Assembly: GCA_022606425.2 (NCBI GenBank)
Contig: JAHDVF020001350.1
Location: 1,550,001 to 1,614,000, forward strand
Source: Lepidostoma basale
Taxonomy: Eukaryota > Arthropoda > Insecta > Trichoptera > Lepidostomatidae
Reading direction: 5' to 3'
DNA: 64,000 bases
A model generated the notes under the pieces. The model saw only the letters and a program-made list of their open reading frames with translations, was not told the origin of the DNA and ran no database searches. This document shows, piece by piece, positions 1 to 11,096 of the stretch (positions within the stretch are counted from its first letter, which is position 1; the number at the start of each line of letters is the position of its first letter). Both the position numbers and the translations under genes were made by a program.

Positions 1-410
1 CTTTTAGTAATTGGTTAATTTGGTCATGCCATGTTTTCCTCGGTCGTCCTCGGTCGTCCTCGGCTTCTTTTCCCACTCACACTGCTTGTGTACAACTTTT
101 TAACCATTCTACTCTCATCCATTCGTTCCATATGTCCGAACCATCTCAGGGATCCTTTTTTTTATTTTATTCATGATGCAGTCATCTGTCTTACATTTCT
201 TTCTTATTTCATCGTTCGGTATTCTATCATACAACGTTTTCCCGCACATTCTTCTTAGTGATCTCATTTCTACGGCGTTTATCCTGCTTTCATCCTTCTT
301 TTGCCAGCTCCAAGCTTCACTTCCATACATGAGGGTTGGAACTAGAACTCCATTGTGTACTGCCATCTTTGCTTCTGTGGATATATTTCTATTTGCAGTA
401 ATGACTTGAA
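1..410 (-). mobile_element. RTE-like LINE ORF2 C-terminal fragment (left window edge)
   Basis: On the minus strand the reading carries the family's landmarks: VPTLMYGSEAW, a WQKKDESRINAVEMRSL block and YDRIPNDEIRKKC. These are the C-terminal region of an RTE-type non-LTR retrotransposon ORF2, downstream of the reverse transcriptase. The frame is broken by stops and frame changes near 150-180, and the 3' end runs off the window. It is a dead 5'-truncated copy of the commonest repeat here. Confidence 0.75.
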
Positions 411-800
411 GAATGAATAATAGAGGAAATTGCTGCAAACCAATCTCAGGATTGAAACCAGAGAAGAAGTATTGTTTTGACCGTAGTTATTCATTGAGTC
501 AGGTATGTAATTGAAATCTTCGCGAGAATGTAATTGATTAGTACACATGACAGAGAAATATGCGTAGGTTAATTAGCTGCGAGCTGTCACCTATCAGAGT
601 TTATTTTAGAAGTCGGGCAATCGTCTCGGGCGGAGTAATTGTTCCCTGGACTATTATTACCCGAGCTGTCGCCAGATCCGAGCGGAAGATACATTTCAAT
701 TGCTTTGAAAATTTCATTCGATCCAATGTATTCATCGTGTAAAAAAGCTTATTTTTTTACACTTCCGCATGAAGCACTTAATTAGTGTTATTTAAATAGT
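411..800. other. No gene seen; unique-looking AT-rich DNA
   Basis: This stretch follows the LINE fragment. It has a mildly GC-richer patch around 560-700 with a 60-codon open stretch, which shows no recognisable domain, splice signal or repeat match elsewhere in the window. I assign no function. Confidence 0.4.
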
Positions 801-805
801 CCATT

Positions 806-1000
806 ATTAAAAATTATTTAAAAAGTCCATTGTTTTGGCCGAAATACTATGATACTTCAACATTATTAGCGTATTTTGTTATAAATAGTAAGTATTTCAA
901 TTGTTCGTAATACCTGATGATGCCAACGTCGGTTGGCGAAAAAGTTGTCGCGACAAATAATAAAAATAATGATATTATAACAGTTTTATAAATTTTAACA
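806..1000 (+). repeat. Foldback-element family A fragment (single arm)
   Basis: It begins with an end motif (TAGTCCATTGTTTTGGCC, then TATGATA) that recurs near 11310, 34620 and 44820. It then carries a hammerhead-like block at 914-949 and an A/T tail ending in TTTTAACAG. The same modules occur as two inverted arms at 11030-11320, so this looks like one arm of that element. Confidence 0.55.
914..949 (+). ncRNA. Hammerhead-ribozyme-like motif, family A
   Basis: CTGATGA is followed by one extra T, then a perfect stem II (GCCAAC / GTTGGC) and GAAA. The segment AAGTTGTC follows, where sister copies read CAGCTGTC. The core CUGANGA...GAAA...UC is the hammerhead consensus, with one additional nucleotide before stem II. 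Stem I pairing is weak and needs an internal loop. Activity is inferred only; the broken stem III suggests decay. Confidence 0.4.
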
Positions 1001-1577
1001 GTTAAACATTATTTAAAAACACTTTCCTACTTGATTTTAAACTGTATATTTTTGTTTTATAAAATCAACCGGTTACCCTCCTTTCGGAATGTGTTAGGGT
1101 TATAAAATAAACTGACATCGGTTTGTTTTGTAACTGATGTCAGTTTGTTATGTAACTGATGTCAGCTAGTTTTGTAATTACGAAATCAGCGTGGGTGGTA
1201 GAGTTGTGGACGCTGTGGACAATAGAAGGAAAAACTCTTAGAGATAGGGTGAGAAACACGGCTATCTGCGATGTCTTCAAGGTGGAAAATATCGTAAGAT
1301 TGGTCAGACAATGCAGAAGATACTAGAATGCGCATGTGTAGAGGATGGATCCCTCCAGAATCCTACACATTGTGGCGCATCAGATTTCTGTTGGCTATTG
1401 TCCCCCCGGAAGACCGGCAAAGAAATGGAAAGATATCTGGGAAACAATCTCTCAATGGTATTGAGCCTGACTACAGAAACAGACCAAAGGTCTAAAAGAA
1501 TAAGAATAAATAATAATTGAAATCCTAAGCATACGATACAATTTGATTTGAATTAAACTTTTTTTCTTGTATTAGAT

Positions 1578-1954
1578 CAGTGATTTCCCAAGTGGTCTGT
1601 ATAGATTCCCAGGGATCTGCGACAACTTGCAGGGGGTCCACGACAGTTGCAAAAAAATGGGGGGTCCACGAGATGTAAAAGTTGGTCCACTAGATGGTTT
1701 AACTAAATTGAAGCCGAATATTTAAACGAATTTCGATTTTTTTAGCTCATTTGAGAAAAAACGGACAATTGAAATCATTGGCAAAATTATTTGGGAAAAA
1801 TTAGATGATCGAAATAGTTAGCGTCCTTTTATTCTCGACAGCGACTTTCGGCCTGTAGAATTCGGCAGCGACTATTTTTTTTAGCAATCGTTTCGAAAAA
1901 TCAAATAGAAAAGCGGGTATGGGTCTACGGGACAAAAAAGTTTGGGAACTTCTG
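1578..1954. mobile_element. Non-autonomous hAT-like element with 8-bp TSD
   Basis: The ends are CAGTGATTTCCCAA on the left and, on the opposite strand, CAGAAGTTCCCAA on the right. Identical 8-bp flanks TATTAGAT (1570-1577 and 1955-1962) form a target-site duplication, the length expected for hAT transposons. The 377-bp body is rich in GGGGTCC/GGTCCAC near the ends and has no transposase reading frame, so it would depend on a trans-acting transposase. Confidence 0.8.
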
Positions 1955-2482
1955 TATTAGATAGTCAATAGTTGATAATAGAAATCAACATATTTTTTTG
2001 TCATTGTTGAATTCTGTCTATTCGACCTTTAGAAATCTCAGTCATCTCAAACGAATATCCAACTTACGTAAACATCTTCCCGGAATGTCGATGCTGTGGT
2101 TCCACGAAAAGCATTTTACGAATTACAGAATATATTCGAAGAAGATATCAAAGAGATCTTGATAATCTAATTCCGATATCCATTTAGTGTCTCCTTCTCC
2201 GAGAAAATTGTGCCGTGTGACATCGTGTGGGTACAATATTAGTATTTATGGTCTAATTCCATTGGACATAGAATTGCTAGGAAAGGAAACATTCAGAGTC
2301 ACGCGACAGGACCGTTCTACCGGTCTAACTCAATAACCGCCAAAATAATTCGAATAATAAAATAAACGAAAACCGTTTTTGAATTTAGAACTCGAATAAT
2401 TTTTGTTTTGTTTTTAAGTATACATTATTAAGTTGTAGGTATAATCGAAATTGAATTGGATAGTATTCATAACAATAACTCT

Positions 2483-3013
2483 AACTAACTAACTAACTAA
2501 CCATCACGCCGTCTCCCCGAAGGGGTAGGCAGAAAGAATGGACTGCCACACTTTTCTTTCCTGACAAATTTCTCTCGCTTCCTCAACATTCATACATCGT
2601 GTCATGCACGCGCGTCGATTTCTCTGACTCCTCACATGGCCGACATTCAATATTTGATTTATTTGATCGTGCCACGTTTTCCTCGGTCTTCCTCTATTTC
2701 TGGTTCCATTTACATCATCAACATATAATTTTTTTACCATTCTTTCTTCATTCATTCTTTCAATATGTCCAAACCATCTTAATGATCCTTTCATTATTTT
2801 GTTCATGACACCATCATTCGCACCGCATTCACTTCTTATATTTTCATTCGGCACTCTATCATACACAGAGTATTCACACATTCTTCTAAGAGATCTCATT
2901 TCAACTGCATTTATTCTACTTTCATCCTTCTTTTGCCAATTCCATGCTTCGCTTCCATACATAAGGGTCGGTAGAAGAACACCATTGTGCACTGCCATTC
3001 TAGCTTTTTTTTA
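2483..3013 (-). mobile_element. RTE-like LINE 3' end, open C-terminal frame
   Basis: On the minus strand the frame from 2998 down to 2504 (164 codons) is uninterrupted from MAVHNGVLLPTLMYGSEAW to the terminal ILSAYPFGETA and stop. It includes GSLRWFGHIERM and RGRPRKTWHDQINQIL. The element ends in a (TTAG)n tail, read on + as the CTAA repeat at 2483-2501. The ORF is the C-terminal tail of ORF2 only; endonuclease and RT domains are missing through 5' truncation. It is one of the best-preserved copies. Confidence 0.8.
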
Positions 3014-3182
3014 AACAATAACTCTATTGCAGAAATTATAAATTAATGTAACGTAAAATATAACGTTTATGTAAACAATTAATATTATTAATTGAAATTT
3101 CTTGGTAGAAGTTAATTTAAAACAACGAAACCAAAAAAAAAAAAAATTATACAAAATTTCTTTAAATTTTTATTATTATTTG

Positions 3183-3452
3183 TATTTAAATAAAATCAAA
3201 TCAAATCTGTTTATTTTCGCAAAAGATATTACAAACAACAATTATAGTTTAAGGCATCTTTTGAGAACAGGTAAAACATAAAAAAAAACAAATAATACCA
3301 GGAACGCATTAGAGATGGTTCGACATTAGGAATACAAGATACTCTCCAAAGTCAAATTTTTGTCTTCTGAACGTACCTTAACGAATATGAAAGACGTCGA
3401 TCTCCGAAGCGATCATGTTCAGCAGTTTGATTGCTCTCCCCACCGGCGTTTG
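3183..3452 (-). mobile_element. Jockey/R1-like LINE 3' end with (GATTT)n tail
   Basis: On the minus strand it ends in AAACAGATTTGATTTGAT and contains the block encoding the VGRAI..LLN-type motif seen in the copies at 22012, 35250, 38711 and 62475. Those copies carry the RTNLPLV.PVG motif typical of insect non-LTR ORF2 C-termini. It is truncated and non-coding. Confidence 0.65.
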
Positions 3453-3460
3453 TACCCATT

Positions 3461-3530
3461 GCACTTTGTTTTTCACCACTATGCGGTTATTTTATTAAAA
3501 TAACCGCATAGTGGTGAGAAACGAAGTGCA
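3461..3530. repeat. Short near-perfect palindrome
   Basis: The arms GCACTTTG..CACCACTATGCGGTT and their complement meet at TTATTAA near 3495. The same arm sequence (ACCACTATGCGGTTATTTTA) returns at 63958-63977 at the right window edge, so this is a repeated foldback unit rather than a one-off hairpin. Confidence 0.7.
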
Positions 3531-3619
3531 GTGTTTTTATTTGATTTCATTTAAATACAAATAATAAAAAAAAATTAAAATATCTTATTACAAAGTGAAT
3601 GCTTCATACGAAAATTTGA

Positions 3620-3760
3620 AATTTCTTTATATTTAGTGTGTTTCCACTTGTGCTAATCGTCGACCGGTTTCGGCAGCTTGCTGCCAGACCAAAAAATGGA
3701 AAAAAGCTGCCGAAACCGGTCGACGATAAACACAAATGGAAGCACACTAAATATATAATA
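3620..3760. repeat. Foldback element, CCGG hammerhead-like family (degenerate)
   Basis: Inverted arms run from TTTAGTGTG..CCACTTGTG to CACAAATGG..CACACTAAA. Each arm carries CGACCGGTTTCGGCAGC or its complement. The CUGANGA box is replaced by GGTCTGG or AAAAAATGG, so the hammerhead-like core is lost in this copy. Confidence 0.65.
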
Positions 3761-3785
3761 ATAAATAAATTTTGTTAATTTTATC

Positions 3786-3957
3786 AAATCAATCAAATAT
3801 TAAATATCGGCCATGGGAGGAGTCGGAGAAATCGACGTGCGTACATGATACGATATATGTTGAGGAAGCGAGATAATATGCCAGGAAAAAAATAGTGTGG
3901 AAGTCCATTATTTCTGTCTACCCCTTCGGGGAGACGGCGTGCTGGTTAGTTAGTTAT
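3786..3957 (+). mobile_element. RTE-like LINE 3' end fragment
   Basis: It carries the last ~170 bp of the family, with remnants of QINQILN.GH, MNVEEAREICQ and the terminal TACCCCTTCGGGGAGACGG block. It ends in GGTTAGTTAGTTA and has several frame breaks. Confidence 0.7.
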
Positions 3958-4250
3958 ATAATTTAAAATTTATGCAAGGTTGAATCAGTGGCTAAAAAAA
4001 AAAAAATTTGTAACCTTGCATTAATTTCCAATTAAGTTATCAATGACAAATGTGTTCCATTATCTCGACGGAGCGTTTTTTAAATTTAGTGTGGAACCTT
4101 TTTGAATTTGAATATCGAATTTTTTTAATGATACCATTGGAGTCTGGGGACTGAAATGCGGACGTAGACCAATGATATATATTTTTAAATCAGGTCATGA
4201 ATTTTACAAAAAACATTATATTCGAAAATTTATTTTCAAATATCCTATAA

Positions 4251-4673
4251 TATGAGGCCACTAGGACAAGAGTGGTCTAACCAACATTTTTTGAACAATT
4301 GAGTTACTGGTCTAACCCACACCTATTTGTGACCTTCTATAAAAGAAAAATTAATCTAACCACCATTTCCAAGTGGAAACATAGATATCGCCATAAATAC
4401 TTCATTTGCTCTGACAAAAAATCAAAATATATGGAGTCAAATGTGGTCTATTATAAGTAACCATAAAAAAATATCCTTAAACTTTATATTTCCCAATATT
4501 TCAAAATGCTATTCTAAAGACATTCACCAAACAAACAAGGTTTATCACTAAATAAGACCCTAACCCATATAGTTTTTAAAAAAAAAATGGGGAAAAAACG
4601 TTCAATTTTCAATTGCATTTATCTCCATTGTCTAAATTTGGGGTAAGACCACTCTTGCCCTGGCGGCCTCATA
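4251..4673. mobile_element. MITE-like TIR element
   Basis: Terminal inverted repeats of about 29 bp (ATATGAGGCC.C.AGG.CAAGAGTGGTCT) bound a 420-bp AT-rich body without coding potential. The arms differ at a few positions, so the element is moderately old. The superfamily is unclear; a TA-type target is possible from the ATAT ends. Confidence 0.65.
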
Positions 4674-4679
4674 TCTGCT

Positions 4680-5150
4680 ATTGGTTTAATTTTTTTTATA
4701 TGGACAGAAACGTTTAAAATCACATTTAAAAAATCGATTCAAAAACGGTAATATGAATTTAAAATCAGAATGCGTGAAAAAATATATTTAAATTTAATGG
4801 AACGCGGAGCTATGTTTAAAAAAATTGTATCAATAATCGTTCTCCCATTCCATCGCGGTTAATCGGTGGCTATTTAAATTATGCATGCACTGACCATGTG
4901 TACTTCGTAAAGATTAACGTTCTCGGTTCGATGAATCACGCGTAACCTGGCATTTTCATCGATATTGATCAGTTGTACAGAAGCGTGCTACACTCAAGTA
5001 AAGTTAAATCCACTACGCAAAATACCCCTATTCAAAACTCCACACGCAAAAAAGCAAAGAAAAATCACAATACCTTTTAACACTGTGTACGCGATTTCCC
5101 GCCGACGAAATAATTCGATTTTCCCGTTATCGCTATCGAGTCCGGCGGGT
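4680..5150. other. No gene seen
   Basis: AT-rich sequence without recognisable repeats or supported open frames. A 69-codon open stretch around 4965-5174 has no protein features and crosses into the GC-richer segment that follows. Confidence 0.4.
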
Positions 5151-5420
5151 ACCGATGAACGCTTCAGTTGGTAGTCCTGGTTATGTCCGTTTGATATCGG
5201 CCGTGTTCCGCGTTCGAAGTGACAGATGACAGATGGAAGTGAGGTTATGTGAACTATATTGTTTTTAAAACGATTGAATCTAAAAATAAGTGGCCAACGA
5301 ATAAGCGCGAAGTTTTTTTTGTGTTTAATAAAATCATTGTGTTTCCGTGCCGCGGCAACGGCGAGATCACGCGATAATTAACTGATTACAACAATTTCGA
5401 TAATAGGGTCAAACTTATCC
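5150..5420. promoter_or_regulatory. GC-richer unique island, possible promoter or 5' non-coding exon
   Basis: Against a very AT-rich background this segment has many CpGs (GCCGACGAAA, TCGAGTCCGGCG, CCGCGGCAACGGCGAG) and no repeat match in the window. It could be a promoter or leader exon of the gene spanning the region, perhaps CAMTA. No TATA box or open frame supports a strand. Confidence 0.2.
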
Positions 5421-6835
5421 TATTTTTATTTGCTGTTACGTTGGCAGCTCGGTGTTCTGTTTTCAAAACAATCTTTTGACAGGGAAATGCAGATCTTCGT
5501 GATTTAGGTACCAATATTTCTTGAGTTTTATCGTTACTCGCATGAAATGTTTTCCTCTGTTTTGTGTTTGTGATTTATCGGTTTCCGAATGTGGTAGCTG
5601 TCGATAGTATCGGGCGGATATTATAGCTTTTATTTTGATTTTATTCGTTAGTGTGGGATATAAATAGCGGTTTTATCGCTGCTTTGTTTATGTTTGCGGC
5701 TTATTTAGCCCATTATAAAATAACATCAGACATTAAGCTCTAACTTGTGGGTATCTTAATCCTCGTTAAAAAATCCGCAGCATTTAACGCACCGCTGATA
5801 ATCAACATATTCTTTTTTTAAATCGAGCGAAAATCTTATTTTGGTGGTACCTACGCGCACACAATACAATGTATTGATACATTTATTCACACAACGTATC
5901 GTATCTTCGCTCAAGGAAATACTCTTGGACAAATTGCACGGTTTTCATTGAAAGGAAAAATAGAGTTTTTCTTTTGTTTACTATTTATTGTTTTAATGCA
6001 GCTTTTGTTTCGTTATTCGAATATCAAATTAACTATAATAGTAACTCAGATGAGTAGGAAAAGTGTACACCCACAGATGTTCTTAAAATGAATCAATATT
6101 TTAATATATGTATAAATAATTATAGTACACAAGCTCTGTGGTTTAATAGTTCATGCGTATACATATTTTTGACGATTTTTCATGTTTTTTCTCTTCTTAT
6201 ATTTTTAATCTATCGATAACTTGTGATCAAAAACCATTGTCATTTGTAAATACCTGTATGTTATATGGCTAACGATTTGTATAACGCATTTCGCATATCT
6301 AAGGGTAGATATAAAAATACCATGAATTAATTCATTAATATTAAAATATTGTTTTTATTTGTGTATTTAATTTAAAAAGATCTGCAGCCATAATGAATGT
6401 TTATGTCGTATCAGGATGTTTAAAAAAATCTAGGTTTCACATTACATAGAAAACCCACAAGATGTAAGCTGACTGTTGATGATATACCTGTGGAGCAAGT
6501 AATGAGTTTCAGATATTTGATAGTAGAGATCTGCAGCTATAATGATCTTTATACCGAAGTACGAAAATAAGTCAATAAAACCTCTGCCGTACTCCAAATG
6601 TTGAACGATGATGAAATTGTTTCTCTGGTACAAACATAGAGTTAGGATGAATATGATGATGAAAGCTCAAATGAAGACGATGAAGGAGGATTTATGTACA
6701 TGTACTACATACATACTTGTTTTTGCAGTAAAATTTGTAATTTCATAATCATTAAATGAGCAGAAGAAACAAAATCGATTTAAATAAAATATTAAAATAC
6801 TTTTAGTAATTTGTATATATACCACTTTTAATAAC
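5421..6835. other. No gene seen
   Basis: Long AT-rich stretch. A weak RTE-like echo may lie around 6440-6700, but no open frame or splice structure can be defended. Confidence 0.4.
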
Positions 6836-6838
6836 ACC

Positions 6839-6870
6839 AACCGGTTTCGCTCCCGCCGGAGCTTCGTCAG
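6839..6870 (-). ncRNA. Hammerhead-ribozyme-like motif, best overall geometry
   Basis: Minus strand, 5' to 3': CACC (stem I), CTGACGA, extra A, GCTCC-GGCG-GGAGC (stem II), GAAA, CCGG (self-complementary stem III core), TT, then GGTG pairing with CACC (stem I). Every conserved hammerhead core position is present (C3 U4 G5 A6 N G8 A9, G12 A13 A14, U16.1, H17=U). The deviation is one extra nucleotide between A9 and stem II. A stem III of only A-CCGG-U would favour action as a dimer. No inverted partner is visible nearby. Confidence 0.5.
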
Positions 6871-7668
6871 GGTGAGAGAGTAAACTAAATATAAAATCAG
6901 AGAAAAAAAATAATGAAAGAAATTTAAAATGGAGGGGAAAAAGAGGGGTAGGAGAAAATGGACGAATAGAATGTTAGAACGGTGAGTCATGCTCATGAGG
7001 GATAAAATATGGAGAATTTTTAATTTAGATTTTAGTGGCGGACAGGGGAATTAAATTTTTTAAGTTTTATTATTGTTATGGGAATATTTAAAATGGTTTT
7101 TGAACAACTCCGGTTCTAATTAGTAAACGACGTTCTACTGTATATTCTTAACCTTGTTAGTATTTGAAGCATCTGGAGTCAATCAGCAGTCCATGTCTAC
7201 TATGCAATATGGTATTATAAGTATGACTTGTTCAACACTATTCAATAACACGACCCGAATAGGGACAGAGTGAACGAGGGGTTACAGTTTACCATATATT
7301 ACGTTATGTTCAGCAAACAGTGGTAATCCGTCGGGAATCCAAGTTAAATTGAACTGAACTGGAGTTCCGTGTTTACATCGGATATGGTTTCGAAACACAA
7401 CTAACCGGGTAAAACTATATTTTTAGTAGAAATGTAATTTTATTGACTTAGTTTCTAACCCTTTCAACAGTTTTATCAAATACTAACAAACCATTTTAAT
7501 TTAGTTTACATAAAGATCACAAACATTACAGATGCTTCAATCCAACCTCACAATTACCCAATTACATAATTTTATTTTCATTTTTATTTATTTCACTTTT
7601 ACATTATAATAATATATTGTACATTTAATAAAAAGGTTTATGGCTAGTAATGGCCTGTATCGTGACAA

Positions 7669-7830
7669 CTACATAGAAGAGCTTGGACTTGGATCTTCTG
7701 GCTTAAAGAGGTTCAGCTCATGTGCCTATTCCTCTTACGTCTGATGGGAACATTGTTGGAAGGTGATTTGGTGGGTTGTTTGTTTATGCGGGGGTATGAT
7801 TTGTGTGGCCCGGAGTGTTCCTCTGAAGGA
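7669..7830 (-). mobile_element. LINE 3'-end fragment, (CCAAGT)n-tailed family
   Basis: It is near-identical to the insertion at 51237-51395, which has a 12-bp target-site duplication. The shared segment runs from CTTGGACTTGGATC to GTTCCTCTGAAGGA. On the minus strand it ends in TCCAAGTCCAAG, the 3' tail. The 61-codon open frame on + is an antisense artefact. Confidence 0.6.
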
Positions 7831-8224
7831 GGATCGATTTTGGGCGCTTGTGGCGGCTGGAGGTGTATGGGTCGTAATTTGAGAGGTATTTTATTGTGGG
7901 GTTAGGATGTGAAGGGAGTACTTTGTAAAAACGTTCGGCAAGTTTCAGAATGAATTCATCTATCATCGGGATTCCCGATTCTAGGTGCAGTTGTGTTATC
8001 CTGGTCCATGAAGGCGTACCAAGCGATAAACGGATAGCCTTATTTTGCAGGATTTGGAGTTTTCGTATGTGACTCGAAGCTACATAGCCCCAGAGTATAT
8101 TAATGAAATTGTTAGGAAAATAGGAGTTTGTTAGGATTTGTTAGTAATCTTATGCTAACGTTAAGATTGTATGCTTGGAAAGTTGTAATAATAAATTTAC
8201 ATACTAGGTTCTAAATCTAATTAA

Positions 8225-8475
8225 AAAGAGTTTTCCACATCTATGGTTGATCCCTTTATATATTTGGTTAGAGCATGTTTAAATTTCTTTATGTCATTAA
8301 TTGATTTGAGACTCTCAGGAAGACGATTGAAAATATAGGGCGCGCAGACTGGAAATTGTTTTTGGGTAGAGCTGCCCGACAGCGAGGAACTGTAAAATGA
8401 TGATAGGAATATCGTGTACGACGGTTCTGTTGTGATCTCGAATTCGAAATTTTAAATTTGGAGAAAATAGCTTAT
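8225..8475 (-). mobile_element. CR1/Jockey-like LINE ORF2 C-terminal fragment
   Basis: The minus-strand translation contains RYSYHHFTVP, SARPIFNRLPESLKSI and FKHALTKYI. This is the classic C-terminal signature (FN.LP..LK......FK..L..YL) of CR1/Jockey-type ORF2 proteins. It is truncated at both ends. Confidence 0.65.
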
Positions 8476-8810
8476 ATTTTTATGTAGATTTGTCGAATAC
8501 TAAGGTTTTGATATTTTTTGAACAGCAAGTAAAGAATCATTTTTTAAATAACATAATAATACCACGCATCAGAGATAACAATCACAACATTGATATTGCA
8601 TCCCTGAGGCAACTCTTTAGGCCAAAAAATGGATCGCCACACTGTTCTTTTCTGATCATCATCTCACGCTTCTTAAATATTCATAAATCGTGTCTTTTTA
8701 GAAAGCATATAACTTTATCAATCTAGTTCCTAACTTTTATACCAATTTTATTAAATACTGACTCAAAAACCATTACGACCCTTTAACCTACCGATGGACC
8801 GCCACACTGT

Positions 8811-8930
8811 TTTTTGGAATGATATGTTTCGCCTTTCTAAGGTCTTAAAATTTTATAATTAATGCCTTAGTAAGGCGCCCATAAATCATAATAAAACTCC
8901 TAGAAAACAAACGTTTTCATTCGTATAAAT
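8811..8930. repeat. Foldback element, GCCTT family F
   Basis: It contains a GGCGAAACATATC-type arm (as complement at 8822-8840), a TGCCTTAGTAAGGCG hairpin and the tail CTCCTAGAAAACA..CGTTTTCATTCG. The same modules recur at 31033, 48642, 53384 and 60928. Confidence 0.6.
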
Positions 8931-8967
8931 TATTTCAGATGAAATATTATTTAAGATTTAAACGTAA

Positions 8968-9575
8968 CTAACCATCACACCGTTTCCCCGAAGCGGTAGG
9001 CAGAATGAATGGACCACCACACTGTTCTTTCCCGACAAAATTTTCTCGTTTTCTCAACATTCATACGTTTTGTCATGCACACACGTCGTTTTCCCCGACT
9101 CTTCACATGGCCGACATTCAATATTTTATTTATTCCAGTGATTCTGAACTAGGGCGCCAGCGCCCCTTTGTGGACGTTTTGGAGGTCTGGCGGGGCGTTT
9201 TTAAATTTTTAGCATTTAGAAATATAGAAGTGTCAATATAGAAAAATAAGCTCATTCACGAGCAATGCACACCGATATTTGCAATTGGCTTTTTATTATT
9301 ATTTGTAATAGGAAATACATACATACCACTTTAGAGAAAAGCTTAAATTTTAAATTTAGTTTTTTGTTTGGGGGGAGGGGGTGGGGGAGACGTTGGATAA
9401 TTTAACTGTGGTAAAGCGGGCGTTTCTTTCAATACGGTTAAGAAACACTGATTTATTCGATCTTGGCACGTTTTCCTCTTCCTCTATTTCTAGTTCCATT
9501 TACATCGTTAACATATATATTTTTTAACCATTCTTTCTTCATTTATTCTTTCCATGTGTCCAAACCATCTTAAAA
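8968..9575 (-). mobile_element. RTE-like LINE 3' end split by a hAT insertion
   Basis: Minus-strand RTE tail sequence runs through 8968-9135 (terminal block, REICQ, CMNVE). It stops at a duplicated ATTTATTC and resumes at 9451 with the DQINQIL..RGRPRK..GTRNRG region. Removing 9136-9450 and one 8-bp duplicate restores continuity with other copies. Confidence 0.8.
9136..9450. mobile_element. Non-autonomous hAT-like element nested in RTE
   Basis: The 315-bp element has ends CAGTGATTCTGAACT and, on the opposite strand, CAGTGTTTCTTAACC. Perfect 8-bp flanking duplications ATTTATTC (9128-9135, 9451-9458) match hAT insertion. GC-rich subterminal runs (GGGCGCCAGCGCCCC) and a G-run flank the ends. It has no transposase frame. 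Confidence 0.85.
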
Positions 9576-9898
9576 GATTTAGACGTATTAATTTTTATTT
9601 AAGATTCAAGCGTTTTCATTCGTATTTATGATTTAATATGAAGTTTTTACATCATTTTCAAGCAACAATATATAACAATAGTTGCAACTCGTGAAATATA
9701 CACCAAAGTAGTAATATAGGAAAAAATAATAATAGATAATTTTTCCTCGTCTCTTTTTTTGCAGCTAAATCGCGGATTTCGTTTAAATAAAAGCAATTGA
9801 TTTGAGCGTTCATCTCGGATAATTGACATTCCGGTTAACTGACGTCCGGATAAACGATGTTCTACTGTATTATGATTTTAATATTTTTTAAATCTTAT

Positions 9899-9962
9899 CG
9901 ATCTTTAAAATTATGAAGAGATCGCTGCATTGGTTCGGACATATGGAGCGCATGGATGGATC
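9899..9962 (+). mobile_element. RTE-like LINE short fragment
   Basis: It encodes the remnant KIMKRSLHWFGHMERMDG, the conserved RWFGHMERM block of the RTE-like family, with nothing of the element on either side. Confidence 0.6.
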
Positions 9963-10073
9963 CACTAGTGGATGGATTGTATAGATTAATATTAAAAAAA
10001 AAATTAATTAGTACAATCAAATCTACATAGATGGCTAACTGGAACTGCCACGTGAAGATAAATATGAATTTGG

Positions 10074-10260
10074 AGTATATATACAACTTCCAAAAATGTA
10101 TCATACATGATCATAATAACAATGGTGGAATGGGGAATGTTGTAATTACATAAAGCGTGCGCTTAACCCAACCAATGACAGGTCTTAAGTCCTGTAAACA
10201 CCTTGATCATCCATATTCAGTTTCCAGTTTGTTTCTTCGTCTCTATTGAGATACAATTAA
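10074..10260. repeat. Interspersed repeat, copy 1 of 2
   Basis: About 180 bp shared with 41744-41924, from ATATACAACTTCCAAAAAT to CTCTATTGAGATACAATT and through the common core GCGTGCGCTTAACCCAACC. There is no coding frame and no obvious TIR. It may be a SINE or MITE of unknown type. Confidence 0.6.
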
Positions 10261-10261
10261 A

Positions 10262-10585
10262 AATTTAAATTAACCACCCACAGGTGAAAATCCAGGATTC
10301 GTATACAGATGTAAGTATACATTTTCACAAATATTTGTTCTCTAATTGGCTTTTCGTCTGCCATGGTCCAGAGAACGACATTTGACACTGTTTGGGGCGA
10401 ATAGACATTGAATTTCGAGCGAAGGCACCTATTTATGAACACCTGGAGTTTACCGATAACGTCCGCGGTAGATTTCCAAGTCTCACATCCGTACAGCAGT
10501 ACGCTTTTAACGCTACTGCTGAATATTTGGAGCTTGAGCGTTCTCGAAATGATACCGGAACGCCATAAAGCCCGAAGCATATGTT
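10262..10585 (-). mobile_element. LINE ORF2 C-terminal fragment (LLYGCETWK lineage)
   Basis: A 107-codon minus-strand frame contains SSVKSVLLYGCETWK, FINRCLRSKFNVY and the DEKPIREQI region. This is a different LINE lineage from the abundant GSEAWNWQKK family. Related debris occurs at 57585-57880 and 58380-58500. Confidence 0.7.
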
Positions 10586-11096
10586 CTACGATACATTTAC
10601 ATATATTCGAGACATCCTAACTAACCAATTAACGTGGAGTGACCAGGCTTAGTGTGACGTCGCCGCTGCGTTTGCTCAGAATCACCGAATCATGTCGGAG
10701 TTGGTCACCTTAATCGTTAACCTGGCAACTTGGTTACCTGTGACCGTAAAGCGTTGGGGTTCGTATTGTAGACCTACTTGGTCTCCAGGGATACTGTGTA
10801 AGGGTTATTTCGACGAATCCTGCATACATTAATATAATATCAACTTGCTAGTTCCAGAGCTAACCTTAACCCGGCAGTTATTATTTAATAGTTATTTGTG
10901 AGATTAACTATAAAACGCTTAAATATACAAATGGCTTGGTTGACATGTTTTTTTTCTAATCATATTTTCTCCAAATTGTATAATTTTAATTTAAGATAAA
11001 ATAAAACTGTTTTGTCAATTTTTTTTTTTTAATACTGTTAAAATTTAAAACACTGTTATAATAACACAATTTATTTTTATTCACTGAGAGTGTCGC

